From NCBI RefSeq assembly GCF_049647105.1, contig NZ_JBARWZ010000053.1:1-64000 (forward strand): a DNA stretch of 64,000 nucleotides, given 5' to 3'. Source of the DNA: Actinophytocola sp049647105. Lineage in GTDB: Bacteria; Actinomycetota; Actinomycetes; Mycobacteriales; Pseudonocardiaceae. The notes under the pieces are model-generated. The model was not told the origin of the DNA, did not search any database, and worked only from the letters and a program-made list of their open reading frames with translations. Positions 26,656 to 34,640 of this stretch are shown here, piece after piece (the first letter of the stretch is position 1; each line of letters begins with the position of its first letter). The translations under genes and the position numbers were made by a program.

Positions 26656-27531
26656 ATGCGACAGACCTTTGTGGACACTGTGAGCACCGCGCTCGACCAC
26701 GACCCCAGGCTCGCCGTCGTCACCGCCGACATCTCCCGCGACGCGTTCGCGCACGCCCGCGCCCGGCACCCGCACCGCGTGCTCAACGTCGGCATCCGCG
26801 AGCAGGCGATGGTCGGCGTCGCCGGGGGACTGGCGCTCACCGGCCTGCGCCCGGTCGTGCACACCTATACGCCCTTCCTCGTCGAGCGGCCGTTCGAGCA
26901 GATCAAGCTCGACCTCGGCCACCAGGACGTCGGCGCCGTCCTCGTCAGCATCGGCGGCTCCTACGACGACCCGGTCTGGGGCCGCACCCACCAGGGGCCC
27001 GCCGACGTCGCACTGCTCGACACCCTGCCCGGCTGGACCGTGCATGTCCCAGGTCACTCCGACGAGGTCGCCGCCCTCCTGCCCGACACGCTGGCCGGCG
27101 ACGGACGTGTCTACCTGCGGTTGTCCTCCCGGCAGAACGCGGTCGCGTACCCCGCGACGGGCCGGTTCACCGTGGTGCGGGAGGGCACGCGCGGGACCGT
27201 GGTCGCGGTCGGCCCGACGCTCGACAACGTCCTCGCGGCGACGGCAGACCAGGACGTCACGGTCCTCTACGCCTCGACCGTCCGCCCGTTCGACCACCGC
27301 GGCCTGCGTGCCGCCGGGCACACCGACATCGTGTTCGTCGAGCCGTACCTGGCCGGCACGTCCGCGCACGAGGTCGCCATCGCGTTCGACGACGTCGCGC
27401 ACCGGCTCCGCGCCATCGGCGTCCGCCGTGACCGCGAGGTCCGCGCGTACGGCACCGCCGAGGAACACGACGTCCTCCACGGTCTCGACGCGCAGGGCAT
27501 CGCGAAGTCCGTTCGCGAATTCCTCCGATGA
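26656..27531 (+). CDS. Transketolase, C-terminal subunit
   Basis: 291 residues, pyrimidine-binding and C-terminal domains: NVGIREQAMVGVAGGLALTGLRPVVHTYTPFLVERPFEQIKLDL carries the catalytic-type Glu in GIREQ, and GRTHQGPADVALL follows. The start lies 4 bp after the partner's stop, so both subunits are cotranslated. The natural donor/acceptor may be a special sugar phosphate rather than the central pentose-phosphate substrates, since split transketolases are often accessory; this is not decidable here. Confidence 0.9.
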   Translation: MRQTFVDTVSTALDHDPRLAVVTADISRDAFAHARARHPHRVLNVGIREQAMVGVAGGLALTGLRPVVHTYTPFLVERPFEQIKLDLGHQDVGAVLVSIGGSYDDPVWGRTHQGPADVALLDTLPGWTVHVPGHSDEVAALLPDTLAGDGRVYLRLSSRQNAVAYPATGRFTVVREGTRGTVVAVGPTLDNVLAATADQDVTVLYASTVRPFDHRGLRAAGHTDIVFVEPYLAGTSAHEVAIAFDDVAHRLRAIGVRRDREVRAYGTAEEHDVLHGLDAQGIAKSVREFLR

Positions 27532-27552
27532 ATCGCTGACCGATCGCCATCA

Positions 27553-27564
27553 TGGTCTAGACCA
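27553..27564. promoter_or_regulatory. DasR-type dre operator
   Basis: Perfect 12-bp palindrome TGGTCTAGACCA, the core of the actinobacterial dre consensus (ACTGGTCTAGACCACT), 72 bp upstream of the secreted protein at 27637. It suggests repression by the GntR regulator DasR and induction by N-acetylglucosamine. Confidence 0.65.
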
Positions 27565-27636
27565 AGGTGAGGCCTTTCCCGTACCGTGGCCGGGTGACCA
27601 CGGTTAGTTAACCTGCCTTCCTGATCGGGGTACACC

Positions 27637-28233
27637 ATGAAGCGTCACCTACTCGCGAGCATCGCGGCGGCAGCCGCGCTCACGCTCGCCTCCGCACCCG
27701 CCGCGACCGCCGAGGTGGAGCCGGGCGGGTGGAGTTCCTACTCACCCGGCTTCTCCGTCCAGGAGCGCGGCTGCGGCGAAGTCGACAACCTGACCTTCAC
27801 GCTGACCTGCTCCACCGCGAGCGGCGACCAGCGCGCCGAGCGCCGCTACACCACCTACACGGACGGCTCGCGTCAGTTCGAGGGCTACTTCCGGATCACG
27901 AGCCAGACCGGCACCAGGATCAGCCTCAAACAGACGTTCCACGAGACCGGCAGCGGCCCGTACTTCATGCTCGCCGTGGAGCGCGGCGGCCGCCTCTACG
28001 CGGTGCACGGGGGCACCACGCTCGCCACCGGCGCGACCGTCGGCACCACGGTCCGCGTCAACACGGTCCACGACCTCGGCGGCACACATCGGACCTATAT
28101 CAACGGCTCGCTCAAGCACACCGTGGCGAGCGGCACGGGCGGCTTCTACGACAAGTTCGGCGCCTACCGCACGAACAGCGGCGCCGGGCCCATCTCGGTG
28201 GTGTGGAGTGACATTCGCTTCTGGCGCAAGTAG
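27637..28233 (+). CDS. Secreted jelly-roll protein, polysaccharide-lyase/lectin-like
   Basis: 198 residues with a signal peptide (KRHLLASIAAAAALTLASAPAATA). The mature part is a beta-rich single domain: RAERRYTTYTDGSRQFEGYFRITS, ISLKQTFHET, and the C-terminal FYDKFGAYRTNSGAGPISVVWSDIRFW resemble concanavalin-like polysaccharide lyase 7-type or lectin proteins of Streptomyces. Whether it cleaves or only binds glycan is unknown. A dre-type site upstream suggests control by chitin/GlcNAc signals. Overlaps the next gene by 26 bp. Confidence 0.7.
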   Translation: MKRHLLASIAAAAALTLASAPAATAEVEPGGWSSYSPGFSVQERGCGEVDNLTFTLTCSTASGDQRAERRYTTYTDGSRQFEGYFRITSQTGTRISLKQTFHETGSGPYFMLAVERGGRLYAVHGGTTLATGATVGTTVRVNTVHDLGGTHRTYINGSLKHTVASGTGGFYDKFGAYRTNSGAGPISVVWSDIRFWRK

Positions 28234-28867
28234 AGCGGCCGCGGCACTCGCGGTCTTCGCGTCGGCCTGCGCACCGGCCGACGCGCACGACACGATCGAT
28301 GCGGGCATCCGGTTGTCCGCGTCGATCGCGGGCGACGACGTCACCCTGGCATGGGAGGGACACCGGGGTGACGTCGTCGTCGAGTTCGCCACCGAGCCGG
28401 GCGGAAAGTACACGATCCTCGGTTTCGTGCCCGGGGCACAGGCCCGCTACGAGCACCCGGACCTGATGCCGGCGACCACGTTCTACTACCGCGTCCGCCC
28501 GGTCGAAGGACCTGCGTCCGATGTCGCGACCGCCGTCCCCGCCACGGACCGTGTCGAGGGGGAGGACTGGCTGGTCCCGAGGACGGTGCCCGACGAGCGT
28601 GCGAACCCGAAGCCGGGTGGCGCGCCGTCGAACCTCCTCGTCGAGTCGGTCGGCCCCGACGCACTACGGCTGACCTGGACCGACAACGCCACCGACGAAG
28701 CGGGTCACCTCGTGGAGCACGAGGTCGGCGGCACGTTCGAGGTCGCGTTCGTCGTGGCCGAGGACGTCAACCACGTCGGCCTGATCGGGGACGGCGCCGA
28801 CACCTACCGGGTGCGGGCTTACCGCTTCGGGGAAATGTCCAACGTGGTCAGCGAGCGGACCCCGTAA
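28208..28867 (+). CDS. Exported fibronectin type III-like protein
   Basis: 219 residues. N-terminal hydrophobic segment AAAALAVFASACAPADA, a signal peptide or possible lipobox Cys at 21. Two FnIII-like modules follow: about 35-95 (DVTLAWEGHRGDVVVEF ... TTFYYRVRPVEG) and about 125-219 (APSNLLVESVGPDALRLTWTDNATDEAGHLVEHEV). No catalytic motif. The GTG start lies inside the 3' end of the preceding secreted protein, indicating coupled expression; the pair may act on extracellular glycan. Confidence 0.65.
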   Translation: MTFASGASRAAAALAVFASACAPADAHDTIDAGIRLSASIAGDDVTLAWEGHRGDVVVEFATEPGGKYTILGFVPGAQARYEHPDLMPATTFYYRVRPVEGPASDVATAVPATDRVEGEDWLVPRTVPDERANPKPGGAPSNLLVESVGPDALRLTWTDNATDEAGHLVEHEVGGTFEVAFVVAEDVNHVGLIGDGADTYRVRAYRFGEMSNVVSERTP

Positions 28868-28876
28868 CCTGGAGGG

Positions 28877-29506
28877 GTGGCACGAGTCGTCGTACTGGAC
28901 TACGGATCAGGCAACCTGAGGTCGGCCGAGCGCGCCCTGCGCCGGGTCGGTGCGGACGTCGAGGTGACGAGCGACCGCCATGCCGCGCTGGAGTGCGACG
29001 GGCTCGTCGTGCCCGGCGTCGGCGCGTTCGCGGCCTGTATGGAGGGGCTGCGCGCGGTCGCGGGTGACCGCATCATCGGCCAGCGGCTCGCGGGCGGCCG
29101 TCCCGTGCTCGGCGTGTGCGTCGGCATGCAGATCCTGTTCGAGCAGGGCATCGAGCACGGTGTGCAGACCGAGGGCTGCGGTGAGTGGCCCGGCACCGTC
29201 GACCGCCTCGAGGCGGACATCGTGCCCCACATGGGCTGGAACACCGTGCGTGCGCCGGCGGACTCGGTGCTGTTCGACGGCCTCGACCCCTCGACGCGGT
29301 TCTACTTCGTGCACTCCTACGCGGTGCGGAGCTGGGAGCTGACCGCGGCGGCGCCGATGCCGAGCCCGAAGGTGACGTGGGCGACGCATGGCAGCGACTT
29401 CGTGGCGGCCGCGGAGAACGGCGCGCTGTCGGCGACGCAGTTCCACCCGGAGAAGTCCGGCGACGCGGGCGCGCACCTGCTGACCAACTGGCTGAAGAAC
29501 CTCTAG
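28877..29506 (+). CDS. hisH: Imidazole glycerol phosphate synthase, glutaminase subunit
   Basis: Class-I glutamine amidotransferase feeding ammonia to HisF. 209 residues. DYGSGNLRS at the N-terminus, nucleophile Cys in LGVCVGMQ, and the His/Glu pair in TQFHPEKSG. GTG 28877, with weak GGAGGGG upstream. The TAG stop lies within CTAGCATCCCGCGCCGG, which matches 15 of 17 bases of the family-2 repeat terminus. Confidence 0.96.
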   Translation: MARVVVLDYGSGNLRSAERALRRVGADVEVTSDRHAALECDGLVVPGVGAFAACMEGLRAVAGDRIIGQRLAGGRPVLGVCVGMQILFEQGIEHGVQTEGCGEWPGTVDRLEADIVPHMGWNTVRAPADSVLFDGLDPSTRFYFVHSYAVRSWELTAAAPMPSPKVTWATHGSDFVAAAENGALSATQFHPEKSGDAGAHLLTNWLKNL

Positions 29507-29519
29507 CATCCCGCGCCGG
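29503..29519 (+). repeat. Possible solo end of a family-2 repeat
   Basis: CTAGCATCCCGCGCCGG differs at 2 of 17 positions from the family-2 terminus CTAGTGTCCCGCGCCGG and contains the hisH stop codon. No opposite end is found, so it may be a remnant or a coincidence. Confidence 0.4.
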
Positions 29520-29531
29520 TAGTCTCTCGGC

Positions 29532-30263
29532 GTGACTTTCACGCTCTTCCCGGCGGTCGACGTTCGTGACGGCAAGGCCGTCCGGCTGGTCCAGGGCCGC
29601 TCCGGCACCGAGACCGCCTACGGCGACCCGCTCGACGCGGCGAAGGCGTGGCAGGACGCCGGCGCGGAGTGGATCCACCTCGTGGACCTGGACGCGGCGT
29701 TCGGCACGGGCGACAACCGTGCCCGCCTGGCCGACATCGTGGCCCAGCTGGACGTGAAGGTCGAGCTGACCGGCGGCATCCGCGACGACGCGTCCCTCGC
29801 CGCCGCGCTCGGCACCGGCTGTGCCCGCGTGAACCTCGGCACGGCGGCCGTCACCAACCCGTCGTGGTGCGCGGAGGTCATCGCGGGCCACGGCGAGAAG
29901 ATCGCGGTGGGCCTGGACGTCCGCGCCGACGACGACGGCGTGTGGCGGGTGAAGACGAAGGGCTGGACCGAGGACGGCGGCGATTTCTGGACCGTGCTCG
30001 CGCGCCTGGAGACCGACGGCTGCGCCCGCTACGTGGTCACCGACGTCGGCCGCGACGGCATGCTGCAGGGCCCTAACACGGCGTTGCTGAGCGAGGTCTG
30101 CGAGCGGGCCAAGGCGCCGGTCGTGGCGTCGGGTGGCGTGTCGAGCATCGCGGACCTGCGCGCGCTGGCCGAGCTGCCGGTCGAGGGTGCGATCGTCGGG
30201 AAGGCGCTGTACACCGGCGCGTTCACGCTGGAGGAGGCGCTGGCGGCCGTCAGTCGAGCGTGA
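29532..30263 (+). CDS. priA: Phosphoribosyl isomerase A (HisA, probably bifunctional HisA/TrpF)
   Basis: 243-residue beta/alpha barrel. PAVDVRDGKAVRLVQG carries the N-terminal catalytic Asp; VELTGGIRDD, YVVTDVGRDGMLQGPN (second Asp) and VVASGGVSS are the phosphate-binding and catalytic loops. In actinobacteria this protein usually serves both histidine and tryptophan synthesis. No trpF is present in the trp operon of this window, consistent with PriA. The 3' end overlaps the convergent oxidoreductase gene by 14 bp. Confidence 0.93.
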   Translation: MTFTLFPAVDVRDGKAVRLVQGRSGTETAYGDPLDAAKAWQDAGAEWIHLVDLDAAFGTGDNRARLADIVAQLDVKVELTGGIRDDASLAAALGTGCARVNLGTAAVTNPSWCAEVIAGHGEKIAVGLDVRADDDGVWRVKTKGWTEDGGDFWTVLARLETDGCARYVVTDVGRDGMLQGPNTALLSEVCERAKAPVVASGGVSSIADLRALAELPVEGAIVGKALYTGAFTLEEALAAVSRA

Positions 30264-30627
30264 TCGCGAGGCACACGGTCCCGTCGTGCCCTCGGAACAC
30301 CTTGCTGGCCCCGATGACCGCGCGTCCCGCGATGCCGTACTTCTTCCTGAGCGTCCGGCGTCCCCGCTCGGTCCCGTCGGCGTCGAGGATCCGCGCGGTG
30401 CCCTTGACGGTCTCCCCGCGCGGCTTGCCCCGCAGGTCACACGCGGTGAGCTCCACCGAGGGGTTGTTGCGCACACGCTTCACCTTGCCCGCGGTGACCT
30501 GCGTCCAGACGATCAGCTCGTCGCCGTCCCGGCCCACCCACACCGGCGTGGGCACCGGCGTTCCGTCCTTCCGGAACGTGGTGACCAGGAGGTAGGACCC
30601 GCGACCGAGCCGCTCGACTTCAGACAT
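30250..30627 (-). CDS. PPOX-class F420-dependent oxidoreductase family protein
   Basis: 125 residues, split-barrel flavin/F420-binding fold: YLLVTTFRKDGTPVPTPVWVGRDGDELIVWT, GKVKRVRNNPSVELTACD and a C-terminal GRAVIGASKVFRG. Related to mycobacterial Rv1155-like proteins. The substrate is unknown. Convergent with hisA, overlapping its 3' end. It occupies the slot between hisA and hisF where mycobacteria carry impA/hisN. Confidence 0.82.
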   Translation of the reverse strand: MSEVERLGRGSYLLVTTFRKDGTPVPTPVWVGRDGDELIVWTQVTAGKVKRVRNNPSVELTACDLRGKPRGETVKGTARILDADGTERGRRTLRKKYGIAGRAVIGASKVFRGHDGTVCLAITLD

Positions 30628-30663
30628 ACCGGAAACTCTACTTCCGAGTAACTGTGACGGCTC

Positions 30664-31230
30664 TCAGCGCGGTGTCTCGAGGTCCAAGGTCAGCTCGACC
30701 GGGTCTCTGACGCTCAGCTTGTTCTTGTCCAATCCGGCCGGTCCATACGTCCGAGTCGTCGGATCCAGCTGATAGCGGAAGGAGTTGATCTCCTCGCCGT
30801 CGGTTTCGACACGCCAGAAGTGCCGGATTCCCGACGCTGCGTATTCCCCCGGCTTGTCGATCTGGTCGGTCGTCACCGAACCTTCGGACATGATCTCGAT
30901 GACGAGCAGACAGTGCTCTGGGCGAAGGACCTCGTCGTCCGACAGAGTGGCGTCGTAAACCACTACGTCAGGCCGACGGTTCAGCAGGGGAACGTCCCTC
31001 AGTCGCAGATCCACGTCTCCGACGGCCGTGTGGTCGGGCCCAGTCGTCGCTTTCATCGCGGCGACCAGATTGTGGGCCATGTGCTGATGGGCCCTCCGCG
31101 GGCTCGGGCTCACGACAGCGGCTCCGTCGACGATCTCGATCTGGCGGCAGACTTCTTCCGGCAATGCCTCGTAGTCGGCCACCGTCAAGCGGTCGCGTGT
31201 GTGGTCTAGCCAGTCCGAGAGCGCCGCCAT
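30664..31230 (-). CDS. Uma2-family (DUF820) putative nuclease
   Basis: 188 residues. LTVADYEALPEEVCRQIEIVDGAAVVSPSPRRAHQHMAHNLV, then RRPDVVVYDATLSD and CLLVIEIMSEGSV give the PD-(D/E)XK-like arrangement of Uma2 proteins (E, D, ExE-type residues). The function of this very abundant actinobacterial family is unproven. ATG 31230 is chosen since residues upstream of it are not conserved in type. Confidence 0.83.
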   Translation of the reverse strand: MAALSDWLDHTRDRLTVADYEALPEEVCRQIEIVDGAAVVSPSPRRAHQHMAHNLVAAMKATTGPDHTAVGDVDLRLRDVPLLNRRPDVVVYDATLSDDEVLRPEHCLLVIEIMSEGSVTTDQIDKPGEYAASGIRHFWRVETDGEEINSFRYQLDPTTRTYGPAGLDKNKLSVRDPVELTLDLETPR

Positions 31231-31246
31231 GGCTCCAGAGTACCGC

Positions 31247-31981
31247 TCACGGGGTTCTGCGCCGAAGTGTCGCGGCACCCAGAACCAGCGCCAGAACGGC
31301 GCTACCAGCGACGATGACGAGGTCGCGCACGAACGTCCCGCCGAGTTCATTCGAACGTGTGACTGATTCGAGCGCGTTGACGGCATACGATAGGGGCATC
31401 AGGTTCGACAACCATTCGAGCACCGGCGTCATCGAGTCGCGCGGTGCGAACAACCCGCAGAGGAGGATCTGGGGCATCACGATCAACGGCATGAACTGCA
31501 CCGCCTGGAACTCGGTGCGGGCGAAGGCGCTCACGAACAACCCGAGCGCGGTCCCGAGCAGCGCGTCGAGCATGGCGATCAGCAGGAGCAGCGACACCGA
31601 ACCGTCGATCTCCAGTCCGAGCCAGGTCAAGGAGATCGCGGTCGCCACCGACACCTGGAGCACCGCGACCAACCCGAACGCGATGGCGTAGCCGAGCAGC
31701 AGGTCGAACTTGCCGATCGGCATCGTCATCAGGCGTTCGAGCGTCGCGCTCGTGCGCTCCCGCAGTGTGGTGATCGACGTGACGATGAACATGATCGCGA
31801 AGGGGAAGACCGCGAGCAGGGCGGGTGCGGCCGCGCTGAACGCCGCCTCCGAGTTGAACACGAAGCGAAGGAGGACCAACAGGAGCGAGGGAACCAGCAC
31901 CATCATCGCGACCGTGCGGTGGTCGTGCCGCAGTTGCGTGAGGATGCGGCGTGCGGTGGCCAGTGTGAAGGTGGCGTTCAT
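31247..31981 (-). CDS. ABC-2 type exporter permease
   Basis: 244 residues, six predicted membrane spans, with the ABC-2 signature region FARTEFQAVQFMPLIVMPQILLCGLFAPRDSMTPVLEWLSNLMPLSYAVNAL. Partner of the ATPase whose stop overlaps its start (ATGA). Likely drug, lipid or peptide export. The preceding hydrophilic frame extension is a shadow of the ATPase. Confidence 0.87.
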   Translation of the reverse strand: MNATFTLATARRILTQLRHDHRTVAMMVLVPSLLLVLLRFVFNSEAAFSAAAPALLAVFPFAIMFIVTSITTLRERTSATLERLMTMPIGKFDLLLGYAIAFGLVAVLQVSVATAISLTWLGLEIDGSVSLLLLIAMLDALLGTALGLFVSAFARTEFQAVQFMPLIVMPQILLCGLFAPRDSMTPVLEWLSNLMPLSYAVNALESVTRSNELGGTFVRDLVIVAGSAVLALVLGAATLRRRTP

Positions 31982-32703
31982 GCGAGTGACTCCTGCCTGC
32001 GGACGAGGCTGAGGAAGGCCTGCTCGAGGTCGTTGGCGCCGGTACTCGTGCGGAGTCCTGCCGGGGTGTCGTCGGCGAGGATCCGGCCTTCGCGCAGGAG
32101 CAGCAGACGTTGGCAGCGCGCGGCTTCGTCCATCACGTGGCTGGACACGAGCAGTGTCACGCCCTGGTCGGCGAGCCGGTGGAACAGCGCCCACAGGTCC
32201 TCGCGCAGCACCGGGTCGAGTCCGACCGTGGGCTCGTCGAGTACCAGCAGTTCCGGCTTCCCCAGCAGGGCGACTGCCAGGCTCGCGCGGGTGAGCTGCC
32301 CACCGGACAGCTGGCCCACGATGTGGTCGGCATGCGTGCCGAGTCCGACCTCGTCGATCACGCGGGCCACGTCGCTCGCGGGTGCGCGCAGGATCGACGC
32401 GAAGTACCGCAACGCCTCGTTGACCGTCAGGTCGGCGTAGACGGAGGGGCTCTGCGTCGCGTAGCCGATCTTGTCCCGCAGCTGCGCACTGCCCGCCGGC
32501 CGGCCGAGCACGGTGACCGTGCCCGACTCGACGATCTGCACGCCGACGACCGCGCGCATCAGGGTCGTCTTGCCGCAGCCGCTCGGGCCGAGCAGTCCGG
32601 TCACGGAACCGCGTGGTGCTTCAAAACTGAGGTCGTGCAGGACCGTTCGCGTCCCCCGGCGTACGCGGAGGTTCTCGACGACCAACGCGCTGGAATTAGT
32701 CAC
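31978..32703 (-). CDS. ABC exporter ATP-binding protein
   Basis: 241 residues. Walker A LLGPSGCGKTT, Q-loop YATQSP, signature LSGGQLTRASLAVALLG, Walker B LLVLDEPTVGLDP, H-loop SSHVMDEA; DrrA-like. GTG 32703 is chosen because TTGACG (32739-32734) and CAGAAT (32716-32711), 17 bp apart, place a leaderless start there; the upstream TTG codon would fall in the -35 box. A divergent TetR is not the neighbour; the TetR at 32761 is on the same strand, upstream. Confidence 0.88.
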   Translation of the reverse strand: MTNSSALVVENLRVRRGTRTVLHDLSFEAPRGSVTGLLGPSGCGKTTLMRAVVGVQIVESGTVTVLGRPAGSAQLRDKIGYATQSPSVYADLTVNEALRYFASILRAPASDVARVIDEVGLGTHADHIVGQLSGGQLTRASLAVALLGKPELLVLDEPTVGLDPVLREDLWALFHRLADQGVTLLVSSHVMDEAARCQRLLLLREGRILADDTPAGLRTSTGANDLEQAFLSLVRRQESLA

Positions 32704-32710
32704 GCGTTTA

Positions 32711-32739
32711 ATTCTGCGCGTGTCGAGTGAGACCGTCAA
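32711..32739 (-). promoter_or_regulatory. Promoter of the ABC exporter, leaderless
   Basis: On the minus strand TTGACG, 17-bp spacer, CAGAAT, then 7 bases to GTG 32703. The spacer lacks an obvious palindrome. Confidence 0.5.
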
Positions 32740-32760
32740 GCCGAGAGGAGCCGGTATCGG

Positions 32761-33327
32761 TCAAGGAGTGAAGTAGTACTGCAACACGGGCGCGACCAGC
32801 GCGACGACCTCGTCGTCGGTGGCGGACGCGAGCGGCTCCACCTGGATCACGTAGCGCGCCATGGCCAGGCCGAACGCCTGCGAGGCGGCGCCGGTGAGCC
32901 GCAGTGGCGGCAGGTCGAGCGCGGCCGACACCGGGCCGACGACCGCGTGCTCGAGGAACTGGCGCATCAGCGACGCGATCTGCTCGTTGCCGGCGACCGA
33001 CCGGACCAGGGCCAGGAACGACTGCCGCGTCTCGGGTGCGGACCACAGCCCGAGGAACAGGCGGACGACCCGTTCCCCGATCTGGTCGCGCGGGCCCTGC
33101 GTGATGGCCTCGGTGATCGCGGCCGGGGTGACCGGCAGGTTCAAGGCCGCCACGAACACCTGCTCCTTCGACCCGAAGAAGTGGTGCACGAGCGCGGGGT
33201 TGACCCCTGCCTCCGCGGCGATACCGCGGATCGTGGCGCCGTCGTAGCCGCGCCGGCCGAACTGGTTGCGGGCGGCGGCGAGGATGTCGGCCCGCGTCTG
33301 CGTCTGTCCGGGGCGGCGGCCTGCCAC
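32761..33327 (-). CDS. TetR-family regulator
   Basis: 188 residues. HTH TRADILAAARNQFGRRGYDGATIRGIAAEAGVNPALVHHFFGSKEQVF at about 10-57; ligand domain with LASATDDEVVALVAPVLQYYF at the end, similar in layout to the second TetR at 34803. GTG 33327 is preceded by AAGGAG; longer in-frame starts give non-conserved sequence. Just upstream of the ABC exporter on the same strand and divergent from hisF; it probably controls the exporter. Confidence 0.87.
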   Translation of the reverse strand: MAGRRPGQTQTRADILAAARNQFGRRGYDGATIRGIAAEAGVNPALVHHFFGSKEQVFVAALNLPVTPAAITEAITQGPRDQIGERVVRLFLGLWSAPETRQSFLALVRSVAGNEQIASLMRQFLEHAVVGPVSAALDLPPLRLTGAASQAFGLAMARYVIQVEPLASATDDEVVALVAPVLQYYFTP

Positions 33328-33370
33328 GTTGGCTCCTTCGCTGTCGGTGCTGGTCAGTATCCTCGGTGGC

Positions 33371-34132
33371 ATGGCAGTTGCGGTTCGGGTGATCCCGTGT
33401 CTCGATGTCGACGCCGGGCGCGTCGTCAAGGGCGTCAACTTCACGAACCTGGTCGACGCGGGCGACCCGGTGGAGCTGGCGCGCGCCTACGACGCGGAGG
33501 GTGCCGACGAGCTGACGTTCCTGGACGTCACGGCGTCCTCTTCCGACCGCGAGACGACCTTCGACGTCGTGCGGCGCACCGCCGAGCAGGTGTTCATCCC
33601 GCTCACGGTCGGCGGCGGCGTCCGTGAGGTGTCCGATGTGGACCGACTGCTGCGTGCGGGTGCGGACAAGGTGTCCATCAACACGGCGGCGATCCTGCGT
33701 CCGGAGCTGCTTTCCGAGGCGTCGCAACGGTTCGGCGCGCAGTGCGTGGTCCTGTCGGTCGACGCGCGCCGTGCGCAGGGCACCCCGTCCGGGTTCGAGG
33801 TGACCACGCATGGCGGCCGCAAGGGCACCGGCATCGACGCGGTCGAGTGGGCCGCCAGGGGCCAGGCGCTCGGGGTGGGGGAGATCCTGCTGAACTCCAT
33901 GGACGCCGACGGCACCAAGGCGGGCTTCGACCTGGAGTTGATCAGGAAGGTCCGCTCTGAGGTGGACGTCCCGCTGATCGCGTCAGGCGGCGCGGGCGAC
34001 ACGGCGCACTTCGCCCCCGCGGTGGCCGCGGGCGCGGACGCGGTGCTGGCCGCGAGCGTGTTCCACTTCGGACAGCTGCGCATCGGCGAGGTCAAAGCCG
34101 CGCTGCGACAGGCGGATGTGGTGGTCCGATGA
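33371..34132 (+). CDS. hisF: Imidazole glycerol phosphate synthase, cyclase subunit
   Basis: 253-residue barrel. VIPCLDVDAGRVVKGVNF has the catalytic Asp; TVGGGVREVSD, GADKVSINTAA, LNSMDADGTKAGFDLEL (second Asp) and VPLIASGGAGD are family blocks. ATG 33371. ATGA overlap with hisI. Confidence 0.96.
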   Translation: MAVAVRVIPCLDVDAGRVVKGVNFTNLVDAGDPVELARAYDAEGADELTFLDVTASSSDRETTFDVVRRTAEQVFIPLTVGGGVREVSDVDRLLRAGADKVSINTAAILRPELLSEASQRFGAQCVVLSVDARRAQGTPSGFEVTTHGGRKGTGIDAVEWAARGQALGVGEILLNSMDADGTKAGFDLELIRKVRSEVDVPLIASGGAGDTAHFAPAVAAGADAVLAASVFHFGQLRIGEVKAALRQADVVVR

Positions 34133-34467
34133 CCACATTGGACCCGAAGATCGCGGCACGGCTGAAGCGCAATCCGGAAGGCCTGGTCTGCGCGGTGGCC
34201 CAGCGCCGGGGCACCGGCGAGGTGCTGATGGTGGCGTGGATGGACGACGAGGCACTGGCCATGACGCTGGAAACCGGGCGAGCGACGTACTTCTCCCGCA
34301 GCAGGGACAAACTGTGGGTCAAGGGCGAGACGTCGGGTCACACCCAGCGGGTGCACGAGGTCCGCCTGGACTGCGACGGCGACACGGTGCTGCTGGTGGT
34401 CGACCAGGAGGGCGCCGCCTGCCACACGGGCGCGGCAACCTGCTTCGACCAGGACCGCCTGCTCTAG
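34129..34467 (+). CDS. hisI: Phosphoribosyl-AMP cyclohydrolase
   Basis: 112 residues, the stand-alone cyclohydrolase without the HisE domain. VLMVAWMDDEAL, YFSRSRDKLWVKGETSGH and the metal-binding DCDGDTVLLVVDQEGAACHTGAATCF (Asp cluster and Cys) are diagnostic. Overlaps hisF by 4 bp. Its TAG stop is part of the CTAG that starts a family-2 repeat, so the gene ends exactly at the element boundary. Confidence 0.96.
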   Translation: MTTLDPKIAARLKRNPEGLVCAVAQRRGTGEVLMVAWMDDEALAMTLETGRATYFSRSRDKLWVKGETSGHTQRVHEVRLDCDGDTVLLVVDQEGAACHTGAATCFDQDRLL

Positions 34468-34640
34468 TGTCCCGCGCCGGAAATCTGGCACCTGATTCGG
34501 CGGCCCAGCGAGTGCCGGGCCGACGAGACCGCGTTGCCGATCCACCCAAGTACAACCCGGTACGAGGGAGGATCGGCGCCTTGCCGGCAGAAACCTGGAT
34601 CCACCGACTCACGCACCGCATTCCCGGCGCGGGACACTAG
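34464..34640. mobile_element. Family-2 YTAR-bounded palindromic element, copy A
   Basis: 177 bp with perfect 17-bp terminal inverted repeats CTAGTGTCCCGCGCCGG. The interior holds AAGTACAACCCGGTACGAG flanked by CCGATCC / GGATCGG, then CGCCTTGCCGG. No ORF. The left CTAG contains the hisI stop; the right CTAG is shared with the next element. Confidence 0.85.

Noticed and set aside
31200..31215. Second dre-like sequence (TGGTCTAGCCAG)
   Set aside because: Imperfect palindrome inside the Uma2 coding region; no promoter context.
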